From the NCBI RefSeq assembly GCF_004363305.1, contig NZ_SNZA01000002.1, positions 186,001 to 250,000 of the forward strand: a stretch of 64,000 nt of DNA, in the 5' to 3' direction. Both the position numbers and the translations under genes were made by a program. The stretch is from Marinomonas communis. GTDB taxonomy: Bacteria; Pseudomonadota; Gammaproteobacteria; Pseudomonadales; Marinomonadaceae. The notes under the pieces were generated by a model, which saw nothing but the letters and a program-made list of their open reading frames with translations, was not told the origin of the DNA and did no database searches. Positions within the stretch are counted from its first letter, which is position 1; every line of letters begins with the position of its first letter. Of this stretch, positions 1 to 8,544 are shown piece by piece.

Positions 1-785
1 GCAAACACAGCCAATTTACCGGCACAACCTGCCGACTCATGCAGACGACGAGGATCGGCATTAAAGCGAGAAGGCGTATCCGCATCCACGTCTCGCACAC
101 GTTGTTCATACTCCACATCCGAAGCACGCTGTTCCGTGTCCAACACATCAGACTCTTGGTAACGTTTGTGCTCTAGGTTGTGCAGGATTTCTTCTGGAGA
201 ATTGCCAAGCTTAATACCTAGATGGTTCACCAGTTCCAGTTTGCCATCTGGCGTAACTTCCGCGTACAAAGACATTTCAGTGTAAGCTGGACCACGCTGA
301 ACCAAAGCCCCACCTGAGTTGTTACAGATACCACCGACAATCGACGCACCGATACAAGATGAGCCAATCACTGAATGAGGCTCGCGACCGTGAGGTTTCA
401 AGTCTTCTTCCAAGCCAAACAAGGTACTGCCTGGTAGACCAATGATCTGCTCACCATTTTTGATAATCTGAACGCCATCCACTCGCATAGTGCTGATGAT
501 CACTACTGGGCGATCATAATCACTGCCACTTGGTGTCGAGCCACCCGTTAGACCGGTGTTCGCCGCTTGCATAATGACGATGACATCAGCGTCAACACAC
601 GCCTGAAGCACATGCCAGATCTCAACTAGACTGCCTGGACGAACTACGGCATAAGCGCCGCCGCTGCCAAAGCGAAAGCCTTTACAGTAAGGCGCTTTCT
701 TTTCTTGATCGGTGTAGATGTACTTAGGCCCAACAATCGCCGCAAGGGTTTCGGCCAGTTGGTTAGGGGAATGTTCTGCGTTCAT
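1..785 (-). CDS. dld: Quinone-dependent D-lactate dehydrogenase, 5' part only
   Basis: This partial reading frame starts at an ATG at 783-785 and runs off the left edge, giving about 261 N-terminal residues. They match the FAD-binding half of Escherichia coli Dld, a peripheral inner-membrane flavoprotein that oxidises D-lactate to pyruvate and passes electrons to quinone. Recognisable stretches are the YCKGFRFG segment, LMQAANTGLT-like text (here IMQAANTGLTGGSTP), GREPHSVIGSSCIGAS, GGICNNSGGALVQRGPAYTE and VRDVDADTPSRFNADP. These belong to the PCMH-type FAD domain. The C-terminal membrane-binding and cap regions lie outside the window. No lactate permease or regulator is visible here. Family assignment is secure from near-continuous similarity. 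Confidence 0.93.
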   Translation of the reverse strand, partial: MNAEHSPNQLAETLAAIVGPKYIYTDQEKKAPYCKGFRFGSGGAYAVVRPGSLVEIWHVLQACVDADVIVIMQAANTGLTGGSTPSGSDYDRPVVIISTMRVDGVQIIKNGEQIIGLPGSTLFGLEEDLKPHGREPHSVIGSSCIGASIVGGICNNSGGALVQRGPAYTEMSLYAEVTPDGKLELVNHLGIKLGNSPEEILHNLEHKRYQESDVLDTEQRASDVEYEQRVRDVDADTPSRFNADPRRLHESAGCAGKLAVF

Positions 786-987
786 GAATTTCAATACCAC
801 TGCTTAGTAAGTCGAAGATGCTCTATGGATGAATAAGGCTTATCTTTTTAATAGGGGTGTGCCAACAACGTCAACATTGTACTACTTTAAAGGCTTTTTT
901 GTGCGATCGATAATCATCTCTAGCTATATGTGAACTAGAAAAAGTTGATGGAAGCCACGAAAAGCTTTGACTATACGCATAATATTG

Positions 988-1006
988 ATAATTATTATCA
1001 TTACCA
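988..1006. promoter_or_regulatory. Fur/Mur-type operator
   Basis: GATAATTATTATCATTACC matches the classical 19-bp Fur box (GATAATGATAATCATTATC) at 16 of 19 positions by eye. It lies 25 bp upstream of the exporter ATG at 1031, where it would cover the promoter. For a predicted Mn exporter, either Fur or a Mn-responsive Mur variant could bind. Binding is inferred. Confidence 0.6.
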
Positions 1007-1030
1007 TATACAAAATAAAGCACTTCAATC

Positions 1031-2227
1031 ATGATGGCCACTATTAAGCTCACTAACCCACATTCGTTACTGCTCGTTATGTCTAATAAGCGAGCCATCG
1101 TACCTCTGCTAGTCGGCTGTCTCTGGCTGGTTCCAGGGCTGCAATCCACTATTAGCAGCGTTCTATCCGAAGCGTTTATACAAGTCTCAGCATTCGTCGC
1201 GGCCACGTTAGCCATCTACTACGGTATTAGCCACCATCTAAATACTCTAGGACTGCAGAAATGGATTAATAATAAGCCTTACCGAGAAGTATTGTTCGCT
1301 AGTCTTATGGGGGTATTACCTGGTTGTGGAGGCGCCATTGTTATCATCACGCAATACACCAAAGGCCAAATTCGCTTCGGTGCGGTGGTTGCTGTACTCA
1401 CCAGTACCATGGGAGACGCGGCGTTCTTATTGGTTAGTCAGCGCCCCCAAGATGCTCTGATCGTTTTGCCTCTATGTATGGCTGTTGGGGTGCTATCTGG
1501 ATTATTCACCAACCGCTTCCTGCCTTCACCGATATTAGCCATGCCCTCAACTAATGAGCAGGATGGGGACACTACCGCAACGTCAAAGCCCTCGTTGCAC
1601 GCGATAGACATTTTGATCGCGAAACTAAGCATTGTCTTCTGGTGCGTCTTGATTGTTCCTATGACAGCGGTGGCATTACTGGTCGCCATGCAGTATGACG
1701 TCAATGGTCTTATTGGATTGCCAGAACATAGTATCGAGACACTTGGCGCCATGGCAGGTTTTAGCTGTTTGTTACTTTGGGCACTGTCTGCCAAAAGCGA
1801 CCGCTACTCAGAATTGACTAGAGAGAACGACAATGAGCTTCCTAAACATTGGCTCAGGAAAGTTGCTCAGGACACTCAATTTGTGACCAGCTGGGTGGTG
1901 CTCGCATTTATCGCTTTTGAGTTGATCATGCTCGCTGGTGGTGAAACGATATTTGAGTTTCTGCACACGTGGCAAAGTGGTTCCATTCTAGTCGCAGCAC
2001 TTATTGGTTTGCTACCGGGATGCGGCCCTCAGATCCTTGTGACCAGTTTCTATATTCAAAATACCATCCCTTTGTCGGCTCTCATCGCTAACGCTGTCAG
2101 CAACGACGGCGATGCACTCTTTCCAGCCATCGCCTTAGCACCGAAAGCCGCCTTTTTAGCGACCCTTTACTCATTTATCCCCGCACTAATCGCAGGCTAT
2201 GGTTTTTATTGGCTGGTTGAAATGTAA
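1031..2227 (+). CDS. Putative Mn/heavy-metal exporter, 10-TM family
   Basis: This 398-residue integral membrane protein is built from two related halves. Each carries a hallmark LPGCG motif: MGVLPGCGGAIVI near residue 95 and IGLLPGCGPQILV near residue 325. Each is followed by a conserved acidic segment (TSTMGDAAF; VSNDGDALFP). This is the arrangement of the putative 10-TM heavy-metal exporter family (ArsP_2, often annotated as putative manganese transporter). Predicted role is efflux of a divalent cation across the inner membrane. A Fur/Mur-like box immediately upstream supports metal control. No strong ribosome-binding site precedes the tandem ATG ATG start. A second in-frame ATG at 1079 is an alternative. 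Substrate is not proven. Confidence 0.75.
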   Translation: MMATIKLTNPHSLLLVMSNKRAIVPLLVGCLWLVPGLQSTISSVLSEAFIQVSAFVAATLAIYYGISHHLNTLGLQKWINNKPYREVLFASLMGVLPGCGGAIVIITQYTKGQIRFGAVVAVLTSTMGDAAFLLVSQRPQDALIVLPLCMAVGVLSGLFTNRFLPSPILAMPSTNEQDGDTTATSKPSLHAIDILIAKLSIVFWCVLIVPMTAVALLVAMQYDVNGLIGLPEHSIETLGAMAGFSCLLLWALSAKSDRYSELTRENDNELPKHWLRKVAQDTQFVTSWVVLAFIAFELIMLAGGETIFEFLHTWQSGSILVAALIGLLPGCGPQILVTSFYIQNTIPLSALIANAVSNDGDALFPAIALAPKAAFLATLYSFIPALIAGYGFYWLVEM

Positions 2228-2231
2228 AAAA

Positions 2232-2259
2232 GCCTGCTGATTCGAAGAACGCAGCAGGC
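2232..2259 (-). terminator. Rho-independent terminator of the NCS1 permease gene
   Basis: An 8-bp perfect stem (GCCTGCTG/CAGCAGGC) with an 12-nt loop is followed on the minus strand by a run of six T. It lies directly past the stop of the minus-strand permease at 2308 and abuts the stop of the convergent exporter. Confidence 0.75.
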
Positions 2260-2268
2260 AAACGAGGC

Positions 2269-2296
2269 AAGGTCAGTCATAGGGACAACTGACCTT
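2269..2296 (+). terminator. Second convergent-region hairpin
   Basis: AAGGTCAGT pairs with ACTGACCTT across a 10-nt loop. The T tract after it on the plus strand is short (TGTTG), so it is a weaker candidate terminator for the exporter gene. Confidence 0.45.
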
Positions 2297-2307
2297 TGTT
2301 GAAGCAA

Positions 2308-3747
2308 TCAGCTTTGCTTGGCAAGGTCTAAGCCGTGCAAGGCAACGCGCTCAGGCTCCATTAGATAGCGGTATAAAAACGCCGCGGTGAAACCGCCAAT
2401 AAACAAAGCGTAGTTCGCCAATGCGGTAAACACGAAGCTGCAGAAGATCGCAACGATGCCTGCAATGACAAGAGCGTAGACACTTTTCTTATTGATACCG
2501 TTGTCGTACCAGTAAATGCCCTGCTCAGATTCTGTATACAGGGAATCGATATCGATTTTGCCTTTCTTAATAAAGAAGTAGTCCACAATGATAATGCCGT
2601 ATAGCGGGCCGATCATGGCTGCTAGCACATCTACGGTGTAATGAATCACTTCTGGATTGTTGAATAGGTTCCAAGGCATTAGCAGCACCGAACCGAATGC
2701 TGCGATAAAACCGCCCGCTTTGAAGCTGATCTTCTGTGGCGATACGTTGGAGAAGTCGAACGCCGGCGCTACAAAGTTCGCTACGATGTTGATACCCACG
2801 GTTGCAAAGATAAACGTCATCGCACCCAATACGGTAATCATACCTGAGTCGAGGCGACGTACCGTTTCTACTGGGTCCGTGATCATTTCACCAAACACCG
2901 GAATCGATGCAGATACAATCACCACACTGAACACTGAGAACAAGATAAAGTTAAATGGCAGGCCAAGCAGGTTGCCGAACTTCAATTGCTTGTAACTGCC
3001 ACAGTAGCGCGAGAAGTCACTAAAGTTCAGCGTTGGCCCTGCAAAGTAGCCCGATACCAGCGCAATCGCAATGATCATCTGCATGATGGCATCCATACCA
3101 GAAAGGCTGGCATCGCCTAGAGTAAAGCTAATGTTTTCCCAACCAGCTAGATTCACCATGTACACACATAAGGCAAACATCGCCACGTAAATAGCAGGAC
3201 CAGACCAATCGATCACTTTACGAATCATGTCCATACCGAACATGAAAACAATGCCTTGTAGGATCCACATAGCAGTGAAACCAATCCAGCCAAGGTAAGA
3301 AAGACCAAGGAAACTGCCGTCTGCCAGCGTCGCCATACCTGGGAAGAAGTACAACAGCAAAATAATGAAAGAGCTGGACGCTAGGAAGGTTTGAATACCG
3401 TACCAAACGACTGCGATCAAACCACGAATCACCGCAGGGATGTTAGCACCAAAGACACCAAATGACATACGAGCGATCACAGGAAAGGGGGCACCTGCTT
3501 TTTGTCCAGGTTTGCCCATCAAGTTAGCAAACACCAAAACAATCGAGATACCGACTAATAAGCTGATAAACACTTGAATGCCATTTAACCCTAAGGCAAA
3601 TAGACTGGCAGCAAATACATACCCCCCAACGCTATGCACATCCGACATCCAAAACGCAAAAATACTGTACCACCCCCACTTTTGCTGGGTATCAGGCTTT
3701 AAGTCCTCATTACTGAGCCGTGGGCTCACCGGTAGTTGTGATTTCAT
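2308..3747 (-). CDS. NCS1-family allantoin/nucleobase:cation symporter
   Basis: A 479-residue polytopic protein with about 12 hydrophobic segments, typical of nucleobase:cation symporter-1 carriers (PucI, Mhp1, CodB relatives). The N-terminal segment with QQKWGWYSIFAFWMSDVHSVGGY and the VPVIARMSFGVFGANIPA-like stretch (here FPVIARMSFGVFGANIPA) are signature NCS1 regions around TM1 and TM3. Likely task: import of allantoin, a hydantoin or a related ureide, because it stands divergent from a GntR regulator followed by a hydantoin/allantoin racemase and an allantoinase. The ATG is preceded by AGGAAC at about 8 nt. A strong terminator follows. NCS1 family is secure; the substrate is inferred from neighbours. 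Confidence 0.85.
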   Translation of the reverse strand: MKSQLPVSPRLSNEDLKPDTQQKWGWYSIFAFWMSDVHSVGGYVFAASLFALGLNGIQVFISLLVGISIVLVFANLMGKPGQKAGAPFPVIARMSFGVFGANIPAVIRGLIAVVWYGIQTFLASSSFIILLLYFFPGMATLADGSFLGLSYLGWIGFTAMWILQGIVFMFGMDMIRKVIDWSGPAIYVAMFALCVYMVNLAGWENISFTLGDASLSGMDAIMQMIIAIALVSGYFAGPTLNFSDFSRYCGSYKQLKFGNLLGLPFNFILFSVFSVVIVSASIPVFGEMITDPVETVRRLDSGMITVLGAMTFIFATVGINIVANFVAPAFDFSNVSPQKISFKAGGFIAAFGSVLLMPWNLFNNPEVIHYTVDVLAAMIGPLYGIIIVDYFFIKKGKIDIDSLYTESEQGIYWYDNGINKKSVYALVIAGIVAIFCSFVFTALANYALFIGGFTAAFLYRYLMEPERVALHGLDLAKQS

Positions 3748-3766
3748 CCGCAGGTTCCTTTTGTTT

Positions 3767-3780
3767 GATTGTATACAATC
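3767..3780. promoter_or_regulatory. GntR operator candidate, perfect palindrome
   Basis: GATTGTATACAATC is a perfect 14-bp palindrome 20 bp upstream of the permease ATG. Its core TGTATACA recurs twice in front of the divergent gntR gene. FadR/FCD-type GntR proteins often bind such NTGTATACAN-like sites. Confidence 0.65.
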
Positions 3781-3973
3781 ATTGAATACAATTTATATGC
3801 CAACTCATCAGAACCCAAAACCACGCATCTTTTCTTCAATTTAAGCGATAAAATATTCAAATCATGCCCCAAAAGGCAACACAAAAAGCATTAAAAGCCT
3901 CATGGTTGTGCACAATTTAATGACCACTAATTAAAGATGCTGAAACATTATTGACGTGCTATATTGAAATCAA

Positions 3974-4008
3974 TGTATACAAATTTATCCGATACATCGT
4001 ATACAATT
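3974..4008. promoter_or_regulatory. Pair of GntR operator copies
   Basis: TGTATACAAA (3974-3983) and CGTATACAAT (3999-4008) repeat the core of the 3767 palindrome, 25 bp apart, just upstream of the gntR start. Their placement suggests autoregulation together with divergent control of the permease. Confidence 0.6.
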
Positions 4009-4027
4009 TATATAGGTGTTAGCGTAT

Positions 4028-4693
4028 ATGTCGAATGACGAAAAGATTTACCAGAAGATATTAAAAGCCATCGTCGAACATCAATTACCCCCTGGTGCTC
4101 GCCTGCCAGAAGACCGTTTATCCGAAGCGTTTGGTGTCAGCCGCACGGGAATACGTAAGGTGCTGCAACGCCTCGCGCTAGAACATTTCGTTGTCATTGC
4201 TCGCAACAAAGGCGCGCAAGTCAATCACCCAAGCGAAGAAGAAGCCCTCGAAGTGCTCGACAGTCGTATCTTAATCGAGCCTCAACTGATCTCCTCATTA
4301 CAGCAACACTGGAGCAAAGAGCACTCAGAGTACTTTCGTGATCTAGTGGAGGACGAGCACCAAGCTGAGCACCAAGGGGATATGGCCACCCAAATCCAAG
4401 CCACAGCTCGCTTTCACTACGAGTTAGCCAAGATCGCTGGCAATAGTGTGCTGGCCGCCTTTGTAGAGCAATTGTGCTATCGCTCCTCGTTGGTCATTGC
4501 CGCGTATGGAACCCGTAGTAGCGTGAGTTGTGATTGCGGTGACCATGCCCAACTTCTGGACTTACTGGATCAACAGGAAACGAAGAAAGCTCGCCAGTGG
4601 ATGACTCATCACCTGCAAGACATCAAAGCCTCGTTAGTTCTGGAAAGCCAAGAAGAACAAAACATCGACTTCCATCGTCTGTTTGCAGAGTGA
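4028..4693 (+). CDS. GntR-family regulator, FadR/FCD subfamily
   Basis: This 221-residue regulator has an N-terminal winged helix (residues 1-70: IYQKILKAIVEHQLPPGARL, then RLSEAFGVSRTGIRKVLQRL as the recognition helix region). An all-helical FCD ligand-binding domain follows (about residues 80-205). Within it, RFHYELAKIAGNSVL and HAQLLDLLDQQ are typical metal/ligand-site helices. The ATG at 4028 is preferred over an upstream GTG at 4016 because TAGGTG sits about 10 nt before it. It is divergent from the NCS1 permease and is followed after 4 bp by the racemase, so it probably controls both transcripts through the TGTATACA-type sites. The ligand is likely allantoin or another pathway intermediate (inference). 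Confidence 0.85.
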   Translation: MSNDEKIYQKILKAIVEHQLPPGARLPEDRLSEAFGVSRTGIRKVLQRLALEHFVVIARNKGAQVNHPSEEEALEVLDSRILIEPQLISSLQQHWSKEHSEYFRDLVEDEHQAEHQGDMATQIQATARFHYELAKIAGNSVLAAFVEQLCYRSSLVIAAYGTRSSVSCDCGDHAQLLDLLDQQETKKARQWMTHHLQDIKASLVLESQEEQNIDFHRLFAE

Positions 4694-4697
4694 CCCC

Positions 4698-5429
4698 ATG
4701 CGTATCCAAATTATTAATCCAAACACCAGCGCGGGTATGACCGACGCCATGGCGGCTAGTGCGCGCCTGATCGCATTGCCAGACAGTGACATCATTGCCA
4801 GCACTCCAGAGCATGGCCCTAAAAGCATCGAATGCGCATTTGATGAAGTCATCGCCGGTGCGGCAATGTTGGATCAAGTTCAAAAAGGCAAAGCAATGGG
4901 CGTCGATGCGCACATTATCGCCTGCTTCGGTGATCCGGCACTGGATGCCGCCCGAGAACTGGCTGATGCCCCTGTGATCGGTATTGCTGAAGCTGCTTTC
5001 AAATTCGCCAGCATGGTCGGCCATAAGTTTGGCGTGGTGACGACATTGTCTCGAACAGTCCCTGCTAGTGAGCACCTACTACACAAATATGGCTACCAAC
5101 ACCTGTGCAGTGGTGTGCGAGCAACGGATATACCAGTACTGGCGTTAGAGCATATTGAACCAAGCGCCTACCGTCAGTTACGCGATGAATGTCTGGCGGC
5201 TATCAATGAAGATGGTGCAGAAGCCATTGTTCTGGGCTGCGCAGGGATGTCCGCCCTAGTGGATCGCCTTAGAGCAGAACTGCCGGTACCAATTGTGGAT
5301 GGCGTTGCCGCGGCGGTAAAACTGGCAGAAAGTTTGCACCAGTTAGGACTTAAGACCGCTAAAACTGGTCAATATGGCGCGCCCGTCAACAAACCTTTTA
5401 TCGGCCGCTATGAGCATTGGAATCGCTAG
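4698..5429 (+). CDS. Hydantoin/allantoin racemase (Asp/Glu racemase superfamily)
   Basis: This 243-residue cytoplasmic enzyme has the paired catalytic cysteines of the cofactor-independent racemases: C76 in IIACFGDP and C181 in VLGCAGMS. The N-terminal INPNTSAGMTDAM stretch and the FGDPALDAARE segment are diagnostic of the hydantoin racemase (HyuE/HpxA) branch. It would interconvert enantiomers of a 5-substituted hydantoin. Beside an allantoinase, allantoin racemase is the most likely role. The start at 4698 lies 4 bp after the gntR stop. An upstream TTG within gntR is rejected. It is probably cotranscribed with gntR and the allantoinase 16 bp downstream. Confidence 0.85.
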   Translation: MRIQIINPNTSAGMTDAMAASARLIALPDSDIIASTPEHGPKSIECAFDEVIAGAAMLDQVQKGKAMGVDAHIIACFGDPALDAARELADAPVIGIAEAAFKFASMVGHKFGVVTTLSRTVPASEHLLHKYGYQHLCSGVRATDIPVLALEHIEPSAYRQLRDECLAAINEDGAEAIVLGCAGMSALVDRLRAELPVPIVDGVAAAVKLAESLHQLGLKTAKTGQYGAPVNKPFIGRYEHWNR

Positions 5430-5445
5430 CATAAGGTAGTACAGC

Positions 5446-6375
5446 ATGAAACATTATTTAGAACGAGATTACGCCGGATACGGTCGCAACAACTTACCCA
5501 AGGTAGAATGGCCGAATAAAGCCCGTATCGCACTGCAATTTGTACTGAACTTCGAAGAAGGTGGCGAGAACTGTGTGTTACACGGAGATGAGCACGCCGA
5601 AACCTTTCTCTCGGAAATCTTTGGGGCACAGCCGTTTAAAGACCGTCATATGAGCATGGAGTCTTTGTACGAATACGGCTCTCGTAATGGTGTGTGGCGC
5701 ATATTGAATGAGTTTGAAAAGCGTGGCTTACCCTTATCAATCTTCGCCATCGCAACGGCGCTGCAACGTAATCCAGACGTCGCAAAAGCCTTCGTCGAAG
5801 GCGGCCACGAGTTGGTGTGCCACGGTCTGAAATGGATCCACTACCAAGAAATGTCCATTGAAGAAGAACGCCAGCACATGCAACAAGCACTACAAATCAT
5901 CAAAGACGTTACTGGCGTCATGCCAATGGGCTGGTACACAGGACGTGACTCGCCAAACACGCGTAAGCTGGTGGCAGAGCAGCCACAGCTCAAATACGAC
6001 TCTGACAATTATGGTGACGATCTTCCTTACTGGGTTGAAGTGCCTCACCACGAAGATGAAAGCAAAACCAAACCGCATCTGATCATCCCTTACACACTGG
6101 ACTGTAACGATATGCGCTTTGCTTCACCGTACGGCTTTAGCCATGGTGATGAATTCTTCCAGTACCTCAAAGACAACTTCGATTGTCTCTACGCCGAAGG
6201 TGAAACAGCACCGAAGATGATGTCAATTGGTATGCACTGTCGCACCTTAGGGAAACCTGCACGCTTTATGGCATTAAAGAAATTCCTTGATTACGTGCAA
6301 TCACATGATGATGTGTGGATAACACGCCGCTGTGATATCGCTGAACACTGGATGACCCATCATCCAGCAAAATAA
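5446..6375 (+). CDS. puuE: Allantoinase, PuuE (polysaccharide-deacetylase-like) type
   Basis: A 309-residue member of the NodB/polysaccharide deacetylase fold in the PuuE branch, the metal-independent allantoinase that hydrolyses allantoin to allantoate. Diagnostic stretches are FVLNFEEGGENCVLHGD near residue 33, the ESLYEYGSRNGVWRIL segment, GHELVCHGLKW, GWYTGRDSPNTR and SIGMHCRTLGKPAR near the C-terminus. Length is as usual for PuuE. It is third in the gntR-racemase-puuE unit. No allantoate-degrading or urate oxidase genes are present here, so the rest of the pathway must lie elsewhere. Some PuuE-like enzymes act on other cyclic amides, which remains an alternative. Confidence 0.87.
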   Translation: MKHYLERDYAGYGRNNLPKVEWPNKARIALQFVLNFEEGGENCVLHGDEHAETFLSEIFGAQPFKDRHMSMESLYEYGSRNGVWRILNEFEKRGLPLSIFAIATALQRNPDVAKAFVEGGHELVCHGLKWIHYQEMSIEEERQHMQQALQIIKDVTGVMPMGWYTGRDSPNTRKLVAEQPQLKYDSDNYGDDLPYWVEVPHHEDESKTKPHLIIPYTLDCNDMRFASPYGFSHGDEFFQYLKDNFDCLYAEGETAPKMMSIGMHCRTLGKPARFMALKKFLDYVQSHDDVWITRRCDIAEHWMTHHPAK

Positions 6376-6380
6376 CGGCG

Positions 6381-6425
6381 GCTGAACCTAAACCACACTT
6401 CAACTCATAAAGGTTTAGGTTCAGC
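6381..6425. terminator. 14-bp perfect inverted repeat after puuE
   Basis: GCTGAACCTAAACC (6381-6394) and its exact complement (6412-6425) are separated by 17 nt just after the allantoinase stop. No T tract follows on either strand. It is a stable hairpin that may end transcription or protect the 3' end. Confidence 0.5.
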
Positions 6426-6502
6426 ACATTCTGTGAAACAATGGCTTACCTTGTCTGTGATCGCTCTGCGGGCATCCTATCCAAACGGAGTTCGTTTTCG
6501 AC

Positions 6503-7138
6503 ATGTCTACAGCCTTATCCATTGAATTCACCAGTGATGTGATCACATTCAACCGCGCTTATCTAGCTTGCTTTTATACCTTTGTGGCACTGTTTTATAC
6601 CACGCGGATTTTGTATTTAAAGCGTGTCACACATACCGAGCGGGTGTTTCATGGTTCAGTGTTTTCCGCCAATTGGTGGCATCACAAGATCTTTGATGTC
6701 TTTCGGGTGTGGATCTGGCTTACCTGCGTCATCCGTTACTTTTATCCCAGTGTCGATCAATACCTTGGCCTCTTGCCTGCTCTCTCAGCAGATTGGGTAA
6801 TCCTTGCTGGTACTGCACTGTTAACCACTGGGTTCGCATGGGCCATCGCTACGCATTTTATACTAGGCCGCTGCTGGACATCTGGGATTAATCAAAAAGG
6901 CCCGACACAACTGGTCACCAATGGGATGTATGGCATCAGCCGCAATCCTATTTACCTTGGTGTTCTTGCCTCCCAAGTGGGATTCTTCTTTGCCTTACCG
7001 TCCCTCTTTTCACTGCTGTGTCTTGCGGTCGGTGTGATCACCATTTTGCGCCAAACAATTGAAGAAGAGCGCCACCTAGCACAGCAGTTTCCAGATACCT
7101 ATCGACAGTATCAAAATGCCGTACCTAGGTGGCTGTAA
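6503..7138 (+). CDS. Isoprenylcysteine carboxyl methyltransferase-like membrane protein
   Basis: A 211-residue protein with about four to five hydrophobic segments. Its C-terminal half carries the ICMT/PEMT signature: LVTNGMYGISRNPIYLGVL near residue 135 (the Y-x-x-x-R-NP-x-Y motif that binds S-adenosylmethionine) and an EEERHLAQQFPDTYRQY segment near the end. Bacterial members are inner-membrane methyltransferases, mostly of unknown acceptor. True isoprenylcysteine substrates are not expected in this bacterium. The gene stands alone between puuE (128 bp upstream) and the convergent hutF, with only a 2-bp gap to hutF. Confidence 0.75.
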   Translation: MSTALSIEFTSDVITFNRAYLACFYTFVALFYTTRILYLKRVTHTERVFHGSVFSANWWHHKIFDVFRVWIWLTCVIRYFYPSVDQYLGLLPALSADWVILAGTALLTTGFAWAIATHFILGRCWTSGINQKGPTQLVTNGMYGISRNPIYLGVLASQVGFFFALPSLFSLLCLAVGVITILRQTIEEERHLAQQFPDTYRQYQNAVPRWL

Positions 7139-7140
7139 GG

Positions 7141-8502
7141 TTATCCAAAATACTTGTCTACGATCTTCGAAAATGCCTGATTGACGTTTGTATCAAGCTC
7201 ATGCTGTCGATCAGTGATCACTGCTTGGCCTGCAACATAAACGTCTTTGATCGGGTTATTACTTAAGGCAAACAACCAACGATTGAGCAAGTCTTTCGAC
7301 TGGCTGGAATGAACAAAAGGCTCAGTTTTGTCCCACACCATAAAGTCGGCGCGATGACCAACGCGAATACCCAACTGTACATTACAGGCTTGATTGCCAC
7401 CCTGTAATGCTTTGGCAAATAAGTGATCCGCAATATGAGGCTGCTGCTCACTGTATAAGCGATTGCGCTTTTGCTGGGCTAAGCGCTGACCATATTCAAA
7501 CCAGCGAAGCTCTTCTTGCAAGGAAGTGCTGACATGACTATCAGAACCAACGCCCCAATGACCACCAGCTTGTTCATAGACGGTGGCGGGAAAGATCCCA
7601 TCGCCCAAGTTAGCTTCCGTGGTTGTACAAATGCCAACGGTCGCACCTGATTGCGCAATGCTTTGCACTTCACTGTCCGAAAGATGCGTTGCATGTATTA
7701 AGGTCCAGCGCGGCGATAGGCCCATTTCTTGGGCCAACCATTCTACTGGACGCTGACCAGAGAACGCCAAGCAGTCTTGCACTTCTTTGTTTTGCTCTGC
7801 AATGTGAATATGAATCGGCTGTCCGGTATCCACTGCCTTGAGCACGTCCTTCATAGCCTTAAAGTCAGTAGCCCGAAGGGAGTGAAAACACACACCTAAT
7901 TTGTGCAACGTCGATCCGGCCACTCGCTTTTCGTAGCCCTTATATTGCTCGATGTACTGTTCGGTGGACTGAATAAAGCGTTGCTGTCCTGTATTGGCAG
8001 GTTGTTGGCCAAACCCCGCGTATTGATACAAGGCCGGTAACAGTGTGACCCCCATTCCTACTCGTGAACCCGCATTGAGTACCGCATCGCCCAAGGCCGT
8101 TGCAGTGGAATACGCTTGCCCGTCGGCTTGGTTATGCAAGTAATGGAACTCCCCAACTTGGCTAAAGCCTCCTTTAAGCAACTCGATGTATAGCTTGCTG
8201 GCAATAACTTCGAGCTTTTCTGGGGTTAGCTGGGTCGCAGTCTTGTACATGACATCGCGCCAGCTCCAGAAACTGTCTTCAGGATTGGCGGCGATTTCCG
8301 CCATCCCCGCCATTAAGCGCTGAAAAGCATGGGAGTGCAGATTGGCAACCGTCGGTAGAACTGGGCCGTCCAGCACAGTGTCTGCTGGAGTCGGAGAAAC
8401 ATTGACGTCTACTTGGGCAAAGTGTCCATTTTCCACCGTAAAGCGAACATTGTCGGCCCAACCGTGTTCTAAATAAGCCCGTTTTGTAAAGTAGCGCGTC
8501 AT
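7141..8502 (-). CDS. hutF: Formimidoylglutamate deiminase
   Basis: This 453-residue amidohydrolase-superfamily enzyme converts N-formimidoyl-L-glutamate to N-formyl-L-glutamate and ammonia, the fourth step of the five-step histidine pathway. Metal ligands H56 and H58 lie in TVANLHSHAFQRLMAG. Later conserved elements are HIHIAEQNKEV, LIHATHLSD and GVGSDSHVSTS. The segment EDSFWSWRDVMY is characteristic of HutF. An AGGTGA ribosome-binding site is 7 nt before the ATG. It is divergent from hutC with a HutC-type palindrome between them, and works with HutG encoded downstream of hutUHI. Confidence 0.95.
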   Translation of the reverse strand: MTRYFTKRAYLEHGWADNVRFTVENGHFAQVDVNVSPTPADTVLDGPVLPTVANLHSHAFQRLMAGMAEIAANPEDSFWSWRDVMYKTATQLTPEKLEVIASKLYIELLKGGFSQVGEFHYLHNQADGQAYSTATALGDAVLNAGSRVGMGVTLLPALYQYAGFGQQPANTGQQRFIQSTEQYIEQYKGYEKRVAGSTLHKLGVCFHSLRATDFKAMKDVLKAVDTGQPIHIHIAEQNKEVQDCLAFSGQRPVEWLAQEMGLSPRWTLIHATHLSDSEVQSIAQSGATVGICTTTEANLGDGIFPATVYEQAGGHWGVGSDSHVSTSLQEELRWFEYGQRLAQQKRNRLYSEQQPHIADHLFAKALQGGNQACNVQLGIRVGHRADFMVWDKTEPFVHSSQSKDLLNRWLFALSNNPIKDVYVAGQAVITDRQHELDTNVNQAFSKIVDKYFG

Positions 8503-8532
8503 AGCAAATCACCTAAACTAAATATTTATTGA

Positions 8533-8544
8533 TTGTATATACAA
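8533..8544. promoter_or_regulatory. HutC operator in the hutF-hutC divergent region
   Basis: TTGTATATACAA is a perfect 12-bp palindrome of the type bound by HutC in pseudomonads. It sits 31 bp from the hutF ATG. A near copy precedes hutU at 9433. Confidence 0.75.

Noticed and set aside
4623-5075. 150-codon open frame antisense to the racemase and gntR
   Set aside because: It lies opposite the racemase, whose catalytic cysteines and overlaps are clear, and shows no recognisable motif.
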